64,000 bases of DNA from Streptantibioticus parmotrematis (GTDB lineage Bacteria > Actinomycetota > Actinomycetes > Streptomycetales > Streptomycetaceae): contig NZ_JAINVZ010000003.1 of assembly GCF_019890615.1 (NCBI RefSeq), forward strand, positions 186,001 through 250,000, written 5' to 3'. Below, in pieces: positions 17,549 to 26,825 of the stretch. A model generated the notes under the pieces. That model was not told the origin of the DNA. It was given only the letters and a program-made list of their open reading frames with translations, and made no database searches. Within the stretch, counting starts at the first letter, position 1. Each line of letters opens with the position of its first letter. The position numbers and the translations under genes were made by a program.

Positions 17549-19060
17549 TCAGCCGCCCGAGAGGATCCGGACCAGGTCCTCCGCCGTGTGGCAGCGGTCC
17601 AGCAGCTCCTTGACGTGGTTGCGGGTGCCGCGCAGTGGCTCCAGCGTGGGCACCCGTTGCAGGGAGTCACGGCCGGGCAGGTCGAAGATGACCGAATCCC
17701 ACGAGGCCGCCGCCACGTCGTCCGCGTACTGCTCCAGACAGCGGCCCCGGAAGTAGGCCCTGGTGTCCTCAGGAGGCTTGATACGGGCCTGGGAGACCGC
17801 GTCCTCGTCCAGGAGCCGTTTCATCCGGCCCCGGGCCACCAGACGGTTGTACAGGCCCTTGTCGGGGCGTACGTCCGCGTACTGCAGGTCGACGAGGTGC
17901 AGCCGGGCGGCGTCCCAGTCGATGCCGTCCCGCCTGCGGTAGCCCTCCAGCAGCTCCCGCTTGGCCACCCAGTCCAGCTCGCCCGCCAGGCTCATGGGAT
18001 CGCTCTCCAGGCGCCCCAGGACGTCCTCCCAGCGGGTCAGCACGTCCCTGGTCTGCTCGTCGGCGTCGGTGCCGTAGCGGTCCTCGACGTACTTGCGGGC
18101 CAGCTCGTAGTACTCCATCTGGAGCTGCACCGCGGTGAGGGTGCGGCCGCTGCGCAGCGTGATCAGGTGTCGCAGACCGGGGTCGTGGGAGACCTGGTGC
18201 AGGGTGCGCACCGGCTGGTCCACGGCCAGGTCGACGGCGATGAACCCGTCCTCGATCATGGACAGGACCAGGGAGGTGGTGCCCAGTTTGAGGTAGGTGG
18301 AGATCTCCGAGAGGTTGGCGTCGCCGATGATGACGTGCAGCCTGCGGTACTTCTCGGCGTCCGCGTGCGGTTCGTCGCGGGTGTTGATGATGGGCCGCTT
18401 GAGGGTGGTCTCCAGACCCACCTCGACCTCGAAGTAGTCCGCCCGCTGGCTGATCTGGAAGCCGTGCTCCCCGCCGTCCTGCCCGATGCCGACCCGGCCG
18501 GCGCCGGTGAAGACCTGACGGGAAACGAAGAACGGGGTCAGATGGCGGACGATGTCCGAGAAGGCGGTCTCCCGCTTCATCAGGTAGTTCTCGTGGGTGC
18601 CGTAGGAGGCGCCCTTGTTGTCGGTGTTGTTCTTGTACAGGTGGATGGGCTGCGCGCCGGGCAGCTGGGCGGCCCGTTCGGCCGCCTCGGCCATGATGCG
18701 TTCGCCCGCCTTGTCCCACAGCACCGCGTCCCGGGGGTTGGTGACCTCGGGGGCGCTGTACTCCGGGTGGGCGTGGTCGACGTAGAGCCGGGCACCGTTG
18801 GTGAGGATCACGTTGGCCAGCCCGATGTCCTCGTCGGTGAGCTGGCTGGAGTCCGCGGAGTCCCGGGCGAGGTCGAAGCCGCGGGCGTCCCGCAGCGGGT
18901 TCTCCTCCTCGAAGTCCCAGCGGGCCCGGCGCGCCCGGTGCATCGCCGCCGCGTAGGCGTTGACGATCTGGGACGAGGTGAGCATGGCATTGGCGTTCGG
19001 GTGGCCCGGGACGGAGATCCCGTACTCCGTCTCGATCCCCATTACTCGCCGTACGGTCAT
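17549..19060 (-). CDS. dop: Dop, Pup deamidase/depupylase
   Basis: A 503-residue paralogue of PafA that hydrolyses the Pup C-terminal amide (Gln to Glu) and removes Pup from substrates. [13 protein letters not shown] (residues 4-16) carries the catalytic metal/ATP ligands. The extra segment near residues 40-80 ([17 protein letters not shown]) is the Dop-specific loop absent from Paf[18 protein letters not shown] and [17 protein letters not shown] are family-typical. The ATG at 19060 follows AAGGAGGG. It lies between arc and pup. Confidence 0.96.
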   Translation of the reverse strand: MTVRRVMGIETEYGISVPGHPNANAMLTSSQIVNAYAAAMHRARRARWDFEEENPLRDARGFDLARDSADSSQLTDEDIGLANVILTNGARLYVDHAHPEYSAPEVTNPRDAVLWDKAGERIMAEAAERAAQLPGAQPIHLYKNNTDNKGASYGTHENYLMKRETAFSDIVRHLTPFFVSRQVFTGAGRVGIGQDGGEHGFQISQRADYFEVEVGLETTLKRPIINTRDEPHADAEKYRRLHVIIGDANLSEISTYLKLGTTSLVLSMIEDGFIAVDLAVDQPVRTLHQVSHDPGLRHLITLRSGRTLTAVQLQMEYYELARKYVEDRYGTDADEQTRDVLTRWEDVLGRLESDPMSLAGELDWVAKRELLEGYRRRDGIDWDAARLHLVDLQYADVRPDKGLYNRLVARGRMKRLLDEDAVSQARIKPPEDTRAYFRGRCLEQYADDVAAASWDSVIFDLPGRDSLQRVPTLEPLRGTRNHVKELLDRCHTAEDLVRILSGG

Positions 19061-19180
19061 GCGGCCCTCCTTGCGCGTGGCGCGGTACCGAAGAGCGTAG
19101 AGCGCGAGGAGGGCGGCGGGGAGATCATTTGGCGCTTTCCTCGGCTTCGGCCCCGGACCAGGAAAAACGTGTCCGGCCGC

Positions 19181-19204
19181 GGGTACCGGTGGGGACCGGT
19201 ACCC
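19181..19204. terminator. Hairpin after arc
   Basis: Perfect 10-bp stem GGGTACCGGT (19181-19190) with 19195-19204 and GGGG loop, just beyond the arc stop on the minus strand. It is likely a full or partial terminator before dop. Confidence 0.6.
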
Positions 19205-19221
19205 GGCAGCCGGACGGCGTC

Positions 19222-20988
19222 CTACAGGTACTGCCCGGTGTTGGCCACGGTGTCGATCGAGCGACCGGTGTCGGCGCCCTGCTTGCCGGTGACGAGGGTG
19301 CGGATGAAGACGATCCGCTCGCCCTTCTTTCCGGAGATGCGGGCCCAGTCGTCCGGGTTGGTGGTGTTCGGCAGGTCCTCGTTCTCCTTGAACTCGTCCA
19401 CGCAGGCGGAGAGCAGGTGGGAGACGCGCAGGCCCTTCTGGTTGTGGTCGAGGAAGTCCTTGATCGCCATCTTCTTGGCCCGGTCCACGATGTTCTGGAT
19501 CATGGCGCCGGAGTTGAAGTCCTTGAAGTACAGGACCTCCTTGTCACCGTTGGCGTAGGTGACCTCCAGGAAGCGGTTCTCCTCGGTCTCCGCGTACATC
19601 CGCTCGACCACCGACTGGATCATGGCGCCGACGGTGGCGTCGGGCGACGCGCCGTGCTCCGACAGGTCGTCGGTGTGCAGCGGGAGCTTCGCGGTGAGGT
19701 ACTTCGAGAAGATGTCCTTGGCGGCCTCGGCGTCCGGACGCTCGATCTTGATCTTCACGTCCAGCCGGCCGGGGCGCAGGATGGCCGGGTCGATCATGTC
19801 CTCGCGGTTGGAGGCGCCGATGACGATGACGTTCTCCAGGCCCTCGACGCCGTCGATCTCGGCGAGCAGCTGCGGGACGATGGTGTTCTCCACGTCCGAG
19901 CTGACGCCGGAGCCGCGGGTGCGGAAGAGCGACTCCATCTCGTCGAAGAAGACGATGACGGGGGTGCCCTCGCTCGCCTTCTCCCGGGCCCGCTGGAAGA
20001 CCAGGCGGATGTGCCGCTCGGTCTCGCCGACGTACTTGTTGAGCAGCTCGGGGCCCTTGATGTTCAGGAAGTAGCTCTTGCCCTGGGGCTGCCCGGTGAC
20101 CTCGGCGACCTTCTTGGCAAGGGAGTTGGCGACCGCCTTGGCGATGAGCGTCTTGCCGCATCCGGGCGGGCCGTAGAGCAGAACGCCCTTGGGCGGGCGC
20201 AGTTCGTGCTCCCGGAACAGGTCCGGGTAGAGGTAGGGGAGTTCGACCGCGTCGCGGATCAGCTCGATCTGGTTGCCCAGGCCGCCGATCTTGTCGTAGT
20301 CGATGTCCGGGACTTCCTCCAGGACGAGTTCCTCGACCTCGCTCTTGGGGACGACCTCGTAGACGTAGCCGGAGCGCGGCTCCAGCAGCAGGGCGTCGCC
20401 GGCGCGGATGGTGACGTCCAGCAGCGGTTCGGCGAGCCGGACCACCCGCTCCTCGTCGGTGTGCCCTATCACCAGCGCCCGTTCGCCGTCCTCGAGGATC
20501 TCCTTGAGGGTGACGATGTCGCCGACGCTCTCGAACTCCATCGCGTCGACCACGTTGAGCGCTTCGTTGAGCATGACCTCCTGGCCACGCCGGAGTTCGT
20601 CCACCTCGACGGACGGGCTGACGTTCACCCGCAGCTTCCGGCCGCCGGTGAAGATGTCGGCCGTACCGTCGTCGTTCGCTTGCAGGAAGACGCCGAATCC
20701 GGCAGGCGGCTGGGCGAGCCGGTCCACTTCCTCCTTGAGGGCCACGATCTGGTCGCGCGCCTCACGCAGGGTGTTGGCCAGTCGTTCGTTCTGCGCGGAA
20801 ACGCCTGCCAGGTTGGTCTGGAGCTCGACGATCCGCTCTTCGAGAATCCTCGTGTGCCGCGGAGAGTCGGCGAGCTTACGTCGCAGGACGGCGATTTCCT
20901 GCTCGAGAAAGGCCACCTGGCTCGCGGGGTCCTCCGAACCCCGTGCGGGCCGGTTGCCACGGTTCATGTCGTCGTCGTGGGCTGCCAC
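19222..20988 (-). CDS. arc: Arc/Mpa, proteasome-associated AAA ATPase
   Basis: The 588-residue hexameric unfoldase that feeds pupylated proteins to PrcAB. In order: N-terminal coiled coil (about 20-95, binds Pup), OB domains (about 95-240), AAA module with Walker A GPPGCGKT (about 272-279) and Walker B FFDEMES (about 344), and a C-terminal GQYL, the penultimate-Tyr motif that docks on the alpha ring. I chose GTG at 20988 because GGAGGAGGTGAGG precedes it and relatives start VAAHDDD. A TAGGGT -10 is visible at 21027-21032 (minus strand). Confidence 0.96.
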   Translation of the reverse strand: MAAHDDDMNRGNRPARGSEDPASQVAFLEQEIAVLRRKLADSPRHTRILEERIVELQTNLAGVSAQNERLANTLREARDQIVALKEEVDRLAQPPAGFGVFLQANDDGTADIFTGGRKLRVNVSPSVEVDELRRGQEVMLNEALNVVDAMEFESVGDIVTLKEILEDGERALVIGHTDEERVVRLAEPLLDVTIRAGDALLLEPRSGYVYEVVPKSEVEELVLEEVPDIDYDKIGGLGNQIELIRDAVELPYLYPDLFREHELRPPKGVLLYGPPGCGKTLIAKAVANSLAKKVAEVTGQPQGKSYFLNIKGPELLNKYVGETERHIRLVFQRAREKASEGTPVIVFFDEMESLFRTRGSGVSSDVENTIVPQLLAEIDGVEGLENVIVIGASNREDMIDPAILRPGRLDVKIKIERPDAEAAKDIFSKYLTAKLPLHTDDLSEHGASPDATVGAMIQSVVERMYAETEENRFLEVTYANGDKEVLYFKDFNSGAMIQNIVDRAKKMAIKDFLDHNQKGLRVSHLLSACVDEFKENEDLPNTTNPDDWARISGKKGERIVFIRTLVTGKQGADTGRSIDTVANTGQYL

Positions 20989-21298
20989 GGTCCTCACCTC
21001 CTCCAGGGGGAGCTGGACGCTTTCAGACCCTACCTGGGCCGGTGCGGGTTGAAACCCCTAGATCACAAACCCGGTCGGGGTGTGTCCGATCTTCACCCTT
21101 GCGCGCGCCCCCACGTCAGGGAGATACCCACCCAACAACATCGGAAAGCGACCGGTTGTATCGTCAGTTTGGTCAACACCCGCCAGGATCCGTTATTCCC
21201 GGCGGTTCCGGGACCGTCCCGGGCGGGTACGCACGGCCTGCGCAACGGCGCGGACCGGACGACCGGGCGAGACGACGAACGGCAGGCGAGGGATTTTC
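20989..21298. other. Divergent promoter region between arc and the ferredoxin gene
   Basis: 310 bases without a gene. It contains the arc ribosome site, a TAGGGT -10 candidate for arc at 21027-21032 (minus strand), and the GAGGGA ribosome site for the ferredoxin at about 21288-21293. No repeat or recognisable operator was seen. Confidence 0.5.
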
Positions 21299-21598
21299 GT
21301 GAGCGAGGCTGTGGACGCGACGGGTGAGGCGCTGGAGGTCTGGATCGACCAGGACCTGTGCACCGGCGACGGGATCTGCGCCCAGTACGCGCCGGAGGTC
21401 TTCGAGCTGGACATCGACGGGCTGGCCTACGTCAAGGGTGAGGACGAGGAGTTGCGCGCGGAGCCGGGGGCGACCGTTCCCGTGCCGCTGCCGCTGCTGA
21501 CCGACGTGGTGGACTCCGCGAAGGAGTGCCCCGGCGATTGCATCCATGTGCGCAGGGTGTCCGACCGCGTAGAGGTGTACGGGCCGGACGCGGAGTGA
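21299..21598 (+). CDS. Ferredoxin ([3Fe-4S]/[4Fe-4S] type)
   Basis: A 99-residue acidic ferredoxin, a soluble electron carrier. CTGDGIC (about residues 21-27) and ECPGDC (about 78-83) supply the cluster cysteines. The extra Cys of CPGDC compared with the minimal pattern leaves the cluster type open. GTG at 21299 is preceded by GAGGGA. It lies opposite arc, an arrangement I recall from other streptomycetes. No partner oxidoreductase is adjacent, so the electron acceptor is unknown. Confidence 0.9.
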   Translation: MSEAVDATGEALEVWIDQDLCTGDGICAQYAPEVFELDIDGLAYVKGEDEELRAEPGATVPVPLPLLTDVVDSAKECPGDCIHVRRVSDRVEVYGPDAE

Positions 21599-21603
21599 CG
21601 CGT

Positions 21604-21634
21604 CGCCCCGGCGGTTCCTGGAAGCGCCGGGGCG
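21604..21634. terminator. Terminator hairpin after the ferredoxin gene
   Basis: Perfect 10-bp stem CGCCCCGGCG (21604-21613) with 21625-21634 and an 11-base loop, six bases after the ferredoxin stop. Confidence 0.7.
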
Positions 21635-21747
21635 TTCACCCGCGATGACCGGGCGGGCACGGGTCGCGTACGGGCGGCGCGGCAGGTCTTCGCACGGCTT
21701 CGGGCCGCGGTCCGCCCTGGCCGGATCCCGTCGGGTACGGGGTCGGC

Positions 21748-22308
21748 TCAGACGCTGTTGGCGTGCGGGCCGGGGATCGCGACGTAGCGGCCGTCGTTCC
21801 AGACCCAGCTGAACTTCCGCGCCAGGTCCGGGCAGCAGCGCGGCACCTGGTTCGAGGAGTAGCCGAGCAGGGTGGCCGAGACGGTGCGTCCGGTGACGGT
21901 GAAGTCCCGCAGGCTCAGCTTGTTCGCGGGGTCGACGAGGGTGCCGACGACGCGCGGCGTCCCGCCCGGTGCGGCGGGCTGGTCGAGCACGTAGACGCCG
22001 CTGGGCGGGGTGCCGGTCGGGGCGTCGCAGCGGACCACGGCGACCGTCTCCGGGCGCCCGTCGCCGTCGAGGTCGGCGGCGGCCTTCGTGACCACGTCGA
22101 CCGGCAGGCCGTGGCAGGCGATCGGGTAGTGGGCGGCCGAGGCGTTCGGGGCGCCGGGCGCGGTGGCGGGGGCGAGGGTGGGGGCGGCGCCCGCGGGCTG
22201 CGCGAGCACGCAGATCGCGACGGCGGCGGCGAGGCCCAGGCCGGTCGCGAGCCAGTGCGCCGCGGTGGCGCGGGTGTGGGGAAGGTCCGGTCCGGCGGAA
22301 GGCTGCAC
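21748..22308 (-). CDS. Secreted protein of unknown function with an FG-GAP-like motif
   Basis: A 186-residue protein with an N-terminal hydrophobic signal segment (about residues 20-42, ending near QPAGAAP) and one calcium-loop-like motif ADLDGDGRPETVAVVRC (FG-GAP/VCBS type). Three cysteines (CHG, RCDA, PRCCPD region) could form disulfides outside the cell. I chose GTG at 22308 because AGGAG lies about ten bases upstream and the signal peptide begins soon after. No function can be assigned. It is convergent with the ferredoxin gene. Confidence 0.7.
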   Translation of the reverse strand: MQPSAGPDLPHTRATAAHWLATGLGLAAAVAICVLAQPAGAAPTLAPATAPGAPNASAAHYPIACHGLPVDVVTKAAADLDGDGRPETVAVVRCDAPTGTPPSGVYVLDQPAAPGGTPRVVGTLVDPANKLSLRDFTVTGRTVSATLLGYSSNQVPRCCPDLARKFSWVWNDGRYVAIPGPHANSV

Positions 22309-22625
22309 GCGCGAACGTCTCCTGGAACTCGGGCCGTAAGGCGTGTCCGAAGGGGTGGCCAGCATGGTGCCACAGGTCACACGGCGTGGGACCACCGGGG
22401 CGGCCGTCGGCACGGTGTGCGCACGCGGGCTCGGGGCGGCGCGCAAGCGCCCCCTGGTCATCCAACGACTCGGCGCCGCCGCCGGGTTCCCGGAACGGGG
22501 AACTCGGCGACGGCGCCGGGAGGTTGAGGCGCGCGGGCGCTTCGTCGAGGCACGCGGGCGCTTCGGGACGGGCGGGCGCTTCGAGGGCGGGCGGCGGGTG
22601 TGGACCCGCCCCCTTGGGGTGACGG
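22309..22625. other. Intergenic stretch with no supported gene
   Basis: 317 bases between the secreted-protein start and the trmI stop. Apart from the tandem repeat at 22526-22585 and the ribosome site of the secreted-protein gene, no gene or operator was recognised. Confidence 0.5.
22526..22585. repeat. Short tandem repeat downstream of trmI
   Basis: Three units of 19-21 bases beginning at 22526, 22547 and 22567 share the core GCGGGCGCTTCG. They lie 40 bases beyond the trmI stop (minus strand), in a stretch without a supported gene. Confidence 0.75.
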
Positions 22626-23573
22626 CTACGCGGTCGGGGGCTCGTCCTGCGGGGCGGCGGCGCCTTCGCGGGCGGCCGGGGTCGCGTCCTTCCCTCCCCA
22701 GCCCGCGTAGTCCTCGCCGTAGGCGCCCTTGGCGGGCCTGCGGCGGCGCAGCGGGGGCTCGACACCGTCCGCGAGGCGGCGGGCGGTCAGCAGGAAGCCG
22801 GTGTGGCCGATCATGCGGTGGTCGGGCCGCACCGCGAGACCCTCGACGTGCCAGGTGCGCACCATGGTCTCCCACGCGGTCGGCTCGTTGAACGTGCCGT
22901 GTTCGCGGATCGCCTCGACGGTGCGGGCCAGCTGCGTGGTGGTGGCAACGTAGGCGCACAGCATGCCGCCGGGCACCAGGGCCTTGGAGACCGGCTCCAG
23001 GCACTCCCAGGGGGCGAGCATGTCGAGGATGACGCGGTCGACGTCGGTGTCGGACAGGTTGTCCTGGAGGTCGCCGACGGTCAGCTGCCAGGCCGGGTGC
23101 TCGCCGCCGAAGTAGCGGCGCACGTTGTCCGCGGCGATCTCGGCGAAGTCGGGGCGGCGCTCGTAGCTGTGCAGCATGCCCTGGTCGCCGACCGCGCGCA
23201 GCAGGAAGCAGCTGAGCGAGCCGGAGCCGACTCCCGCCTCGACCACCCGCGCGCCGGGGAAGATGTCGGCCATCGACAGGATCTGCCCCGCGTCCTTGGG
23301 GTAGACCACGGCGGCACCGCGGGGCATGGACAGGACGTAGTCGGGGAGCAGGGGCCGCAACGCGAGGTACGCGATGTTCCCCGTGGTACGCACGACACTG
23401 CCTTCGGGGGCGCCGATCAGCTCGTCGTGCGGGAAAGAGCCCTTGTGGGTGTGGAAGCTCTTGCCCGCTTCGAGCGTGAAGGTGTGGTGGCGTCCCTTGG
23501 GGTCGGTGAGCTGGACCTGGTCCCCGACCTGGAAGGGCCCGCGACGGCGGGCGGCACCGGTCGGTTCGGACAT
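22626..23573 (-). CDS. trmI: tRNA (adenine-58-N1)-methyltransferase TrmI
   Basis: A 315-residue SAM-dependent enzyme that methylates A58 in the T-loop of tRNAs, stabilising their fold. An N-terminal beta domain (DQVQLTDPKGRHHTFTLEAG) precedes the Rossmann domain with VVEAGVGSGSLSCFLL (about 109-124) and the catalytic-site ILDMLAPWE (about 184-192). The C-terminus has a Lys/Arg-rich tail. The ATG at 23573 has no ribosome site, and TAGGCT (23580-23585, minus strand) is exactly six bases upstream, so the mRNA is probably leaderless. Confidence 0.93.
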   Translation of the reverse strand: MSEPTGAARRRGPFQVGDQVQLTDPKGRHHTFTLEAGKSFHTHKGSFPHDELIGAPEGSVVRTTGNIAYLALRPLLPDYVLSMPRGAAVVYPKDAGQILSMADIFPGARVVEAGVGSGSLSCFLLRAVGDQGMLHSYERRPDFAEIAADNVRRYFGGEHPAWQLTVGDLQDNLSDTDVDRVILDMLAPWECLEPVSKALVPGGMLCAYVATTTQLARTVEAIREHGTFNEPTAWETMVRTWHVEGLAVRPDHRMIGHTGFLLTARRLADGVEPPLRRRRPAKGAYGEDYAGWGGKDATPAAREGAAAPQDEPPTA

Positions 23574-23666
23574 GTGAACAGCCTATCCGAGGTCAGCGGG
23601 TGCCCCGGCCGCCGCGGGCCCGTCCTCCCCGACCAACCCGCCCTTCGCGACCAGGTCGGCGCGGGG

Positions 23667-24911
23667 CTACGGGCGGGCCGGCTGGGCCATCGCCTGGACG
23701 AAGGCCCGCTCGACGTCCGCGGTGGACAGGACGCCGTAGATCTCGCCGGTGGGCTCCAGGACCAGGTACTCGCTGGCCGGGGTCTCGCGCAGGGTGTCGA
23801 GCAGCTCCTCGCCCGACAGCTCGGCCGACACCCGCATCCCGGGCCGCAGGTCCTGGGTGAGGCCGCTGACGGCGACCCAGGGGCGGCGGTGCTCGGGGAT
23901 GCTCATGATCGCGCTCTCCCGGACCAGGCCGGTGGCGTCGCCGTGCGGGTCGACGACGACCAGGGCGCGGGCACCGGCCTCGTTGGCCCGGCGCAGCGCC
24001 TCGGACAGCGGGGTGCCCGGTTCGACCGGGACCGCCCGGCGGGTCAGGGTGCGGGCGCGCAGGCCGGGGAGCCGCTCGCGCAGCCGGGCCATGCGCAGGC
24101 TGTTGCCCGCGCCGGTCCAGATGATGGCGGCCAGGATGGCGGCGAGCAGCGCGTCGGTGAGCGAGTCGGCGCCGGTGACGGTCGTCTGGTCGCCGCGCCC
24201 GCCCGCGTAGCTGAGCAGGGGCAGCCCGATCAGCACGGCGACGGCGAGCGCGCGGCCGGTCCAGGCGGCGGCGACGGTGCCGGTCATCGGCCTGCCGCTG
24301 AGCTTCCAGACCACGGCGCGCAGCATCCGGCCGCCGTCCAGCGGCAGCCCGGGCAGCAGGTTGAAGGCGGCAACGATGAGGTTGGAGACCATCAGTCCGG
24401 CGAGCAGCACGCCGGGCACCGTGCCGGGGGTGACGCCGCGCATGCCGAGGTAGAAGACCCCGGCCAGCACCAGGGACAGCAGCGGCCCGACGAAGGCCAG
24501 CACGAACTCCCGGCCGGGACTGTCGGACTCCTTCTCGATCTCCGAGACACCGCCGAAGAACTGGAGCTGGATGCGGCGCACCGGCAGGTCGAAGCGGAGC
24601 GCGGCGACGGTGTGGGCGAGCTCGTGGACCAGCACGGAGGCGTAGAAGGCGACCGCGAAGAACAGCGACACCAGGTAGCGGGCGGCGCCCAGCTCCGGCA
24701 GGACCCGGTCGAGCTGGCCGCCGAAGACCCAGGTGATGAGCGCGGCGACCAGGAACCAGCTGGGCGCCACGTAGACCGGCACGCCGAAGGGGCGGCCCAT
24801 GAGGATGCCGCCTCCCGCCTCGCGCGGGCGCTTGCCTCCTCCGCCGCCCTTGGGCCCCGGCCCGGGGGCCGCTCCCCCGCTGCCGGACTGCGGATGCCCG
24901 CTGTTGTCCAC
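23667..24911 (-). CDS. Site-2-type membrane metalloprotease with CBS domains
   Basis: A 414-residue intramembrane zinc protease (M50). HELAH (about residues 96-100) supplies two zinc ligands and catalytic Glu; LPGLPLDGGRML (about 185-196) supplies the third ligand Asp. Several hydrophobic segments surround these, and about residues 250-400 form a pair of CBS domains that may sense nucleotides. The Gly/Pro-rich N-terminus is probably cytoplasmic. GTG at 24911 with GAGGGG upstream. Substrate unknown; family members often cleave anti-sigma factors. Confidence 0.92.
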   Translation of the reverse strand: MDNSGHPQSGSGGAAPGPGPKGGGGGKRPREAGGGILMGRPFGVPVYVAPSWFLVAALITWVFGGQLDRVLPELGAARYLVSLFFAVAFYASVLVHELAHTVAALRFDLPVRRIQLQFFGGVSEIEKESDSPGREFVLAFVGPLLSLVLAGVFYLGMRGVTPGTVPGVLLAGLMVSNLIVAAFNLLPGLPLDGGRMLRAVVWKLSGRPMTGTVAAAWTGRALAVAVLIGLPLLSYAGGRGDQTTVTGADSLTDALLAAILAAIIWTGAGNSLRMARLRERLPGLRARTLTRRAVPVEPGTPLSEALRRANEAGARALVVVDPHGDATGLVRESAIMSIPEHRRPWVAVSGLTQDLRPGMRVSAELSGEELLDTLRETPASEYLVLEPTGEIYGVLSTADVERAFVQAMAQPARP

Positions 24912-25026
24912 TGTGTCCCCTCGTCAAGGTGAACCCCGTACTCGATCATGCGGTACGGGGCGTCTGCCGTCGATGGTAACGACGCGGTGCGCGGGGATGT
25001 CAGTGGCGCCCCTTAGGGTCGGTGCC

Positions 25027-25986
25027 ATGAACGCCAGGCCCGAACTCGCCGCTCCCAGGCCCCCGTCGTCGCTGTCGCCGTCCCGGGCCGGGGACTTCAT
25101 ACGGTGCCCGCTGCTGTACCGCTTCCGGGTCATCGACCGGCTCCCGGAGAAGCCCAGCGAGGCGGCGACCCGCGGGACCGTGGTCCACGCGGTGCTTGAG
25201 CGCCTGTTCGACGTCCCCGCGATCGAGCGTACGCCGCTGCTGGCCCGTTCGATGGTGGCGCCGCAGTGGCAGCGGCTGCTGGCCGAGCGCCCCGAGCTGG
25301 CCGAGCTGTTCGCGCCGGAGTCGCCCGGCGGGGCGACGGACCCGGCGGACGACGCAGGGGTGGCCGACGTGGGACCGGAGGCCGCGGAGAGTGCGGCCGG
25401 GCCGTCCGCGGCGGAGCGGCTGGCGCGGTGGCTGGAGAGCGCCGAGCGGCTGGTGGAGCGCTGGTTCTCGCTGGAGGACCCGACGCGCCTGGAGCCGGCC
25501 GAGCGCGAGCTGTACGTCGAGACGGCGCTGGAGTCGGGCCTCGTGCTGCGCGGCTACGTGGACCGGCTGGACGTGGCGCCCACCGGCGACCTGCGGGTCG
25601 TCGACTACAAGACGGGCAAGGCACCGCGCCCGGAGTACGCGGCCGAGGCGCTGTTCCAGATGAAGTTCTACGCGCTGGTGCTGTGGCGGCTGCGCGGGGT
25701 GGTGCCGCGCCGCCTCCAGCTGGTCTACCTCGGCAGCGGCGACGTGCTGACGTACGACCCGACCGAGCAGGACCTGCGCGGGGTGGAGCGCAAGCTGCTG
25801 GCGCTGTGGGAGGCCATCCGGCGGGCCACCGAGACCGGCGACTGGCGCCCGCGGCCCGGCAGGCTGTGCGACTGGTGCGACCACCGTGCGCTGTGCCCTT
25901 CGTTCGGCGGCACGCCCCCGGTCTATCCACTGCCCACGACGCGGACGGCTCCGGACGATCTGGTGCCGTCCGATCCGGCCGGTTAG
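25027..25986 (+). CDS. PD-(D/E)XK nuclease (RecB/Cas4-like, probable Fe-S cluster)
   Basis: A 319-residue nuclease of the RecB/AddB/Cas4 superfamily. The catalytic core is TGDLRVVDYKTGKA (about 190-203). Cys in IRCPLLYRF (about residue 27) together with the C-terminal CDWCDHRALC (about 281-290) matches the four-cysteine [4Fe-4S] arrangement of Cas4 and AddB. No CRISPR array or cas gene is present, so it is a housekeeping DNA-processing enzyme rather than an adaptation protein. ATG at 25027 has no ribosome site; TAGGGT (25014-25019) lies seven bases upstream, suggesting a leaderless mRNA. Confidence 0.9.
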   Translation: MNARPELAAPRPPSSLSPSRAGDFIRCPLLYRFRVIDRLPEKPSEAATRGTVVHAVLERLFDVPAIERTPLLARSMVAPQWQRLLAERPELAELFAPESPGGATDPADDAGVADVGPEAAESAAGPSAAERLARWLESAERLVERWFSLEDPTRLEPAERELYVETALESGLVLRGYVDRLDVAPTGDLRVVDYKTGKAPRPEYAAEALFQMKFYALVLWRLRGVVPRRLQLVYLGSGDVLTYDPTEQDLRGVERKLLALWEAIRRATETGDWRPRPGRLCDWCDHRALCPSFGGTPPVYPLPTTRTAPDDLVPSDPAG

Positions 25987-26027
25987 GCCAGAATGGGGCC
26001 GACCGCCCCCTGCCCGAAGGAGATCCC

Positions 26028-26699
26028 GTGGCGATCCGCGTCCTGCTCGTGGACGACCAGCCGCTGTTGCGCACCGGTTTCCGGATGATCCTGGAGGCGG
26101 AGGCGGACCTCGCGGTGGTCGGCGAGGCCGGGGACGGCCTGCAGGCGCTGGAGCAGGTGCGCGCGCTACAGCCCGACGTGGTGCTGATGGACATCCGGAT
26201 GCCCCGGATGGACGGTGTCGAGGCGACCCGGCAGATCACCGGCCCGGGGCGGGACGGCCCGGCGAAGGTCCTGGTGCTCACCACGTTCGACCTGGACGAG
26301 TACGTGGTGGAGGCGCTGCGCGCGGGCGCCAGCGGCTTCCTGCTCAAGGACGCGCCGGCGGTCGAGCTGGTGCAGGCGATCCGGGTGGTGGCCGCGGGCG
26401 AGGCGATGCTCGCGCCGAGCATCACGCGAAGGCTGCTGGACAAGTACGCGGGACGGCTGCCGTCCGGCGAGGAGCCGCTGCCGCAGGCGCTGGGCACGCT
26501 GACCGAGCGCGAGGTGGAGGTGCTCAAGCTGGTGGCCAGGGGGCTGTCCAACGCCGAGATCGCCGCCGAGCTGTTCGTCAGCGAGACCACCGTCAAGACG
26601 CACGTCGGCCATGTGCTGACCAAGCTGGGCCTGCGGGACCGGGTGCAGGCCGCGGTGTACGCGTACGAGAGCGGCCTGGTGCGGCCCGGGGCGTCCTGA
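26028..26699 (+). CDS. NarL/LuxR-family response regulator (orphan)
   Basis: A 223-residue two-component regulator. The receiver domain has the acidic pair VDDQ, phospho-acceptor Asp54 in VLMDIRMPRMDG, and the Lys of LKDAP; the LuxR-type helix-turn-helix TEREVEVLKLVARGLSNAEI starts at about residue 156. GTG at 26028 is preceded by GAAGGAGATCCC, an excellent ribosome site. No histidine kinase is adjacent, so its signal and partner are unknown. Confidence 0.93.
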   Translation: MAIRVLLVDDQPLLRTGFRMILEAEADLAVVGEAGDGLQALEQVRALQPDVVLMDIRMPRMDGVEATRQITGPGRDGPAKVLVLTTFDLDEYVVEALRAGASGFLLKDAPAVELVQAIRVVAAGEAMLAPSITRRLLDKYAGRLPSGEEPLPQALGTLTEREVEVLKLVARGLSNAEIAAELFVSETTVKTHVGHVLTKLGLRDRVQAAVYAYESGLVRPGAS

Positions 26700-26751
26700 T
26701 CCGCTCCCGGTGAGGACGGTCCGGAGACTCCCGTTGCGGAAGATCCGGAAA

Positions 26752-26792
26752 GGGGTGGGCCCCGGTGCTTCGTACGCACCGGGGCCCACCCC
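26752..26792. terminator. Bidirectional terminator
   Basis: Perfect 17-bp stem (26752-26768 with 26776-26792), loop TTCGTAC, between the convergent response-regulator gene and the solute-binding protein gene. Confidence 0.85.
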
Positions 26793-26825
26793 TTCGTCAC
26801 CGGCCCTGACGGGCCGCCGTCCGGA

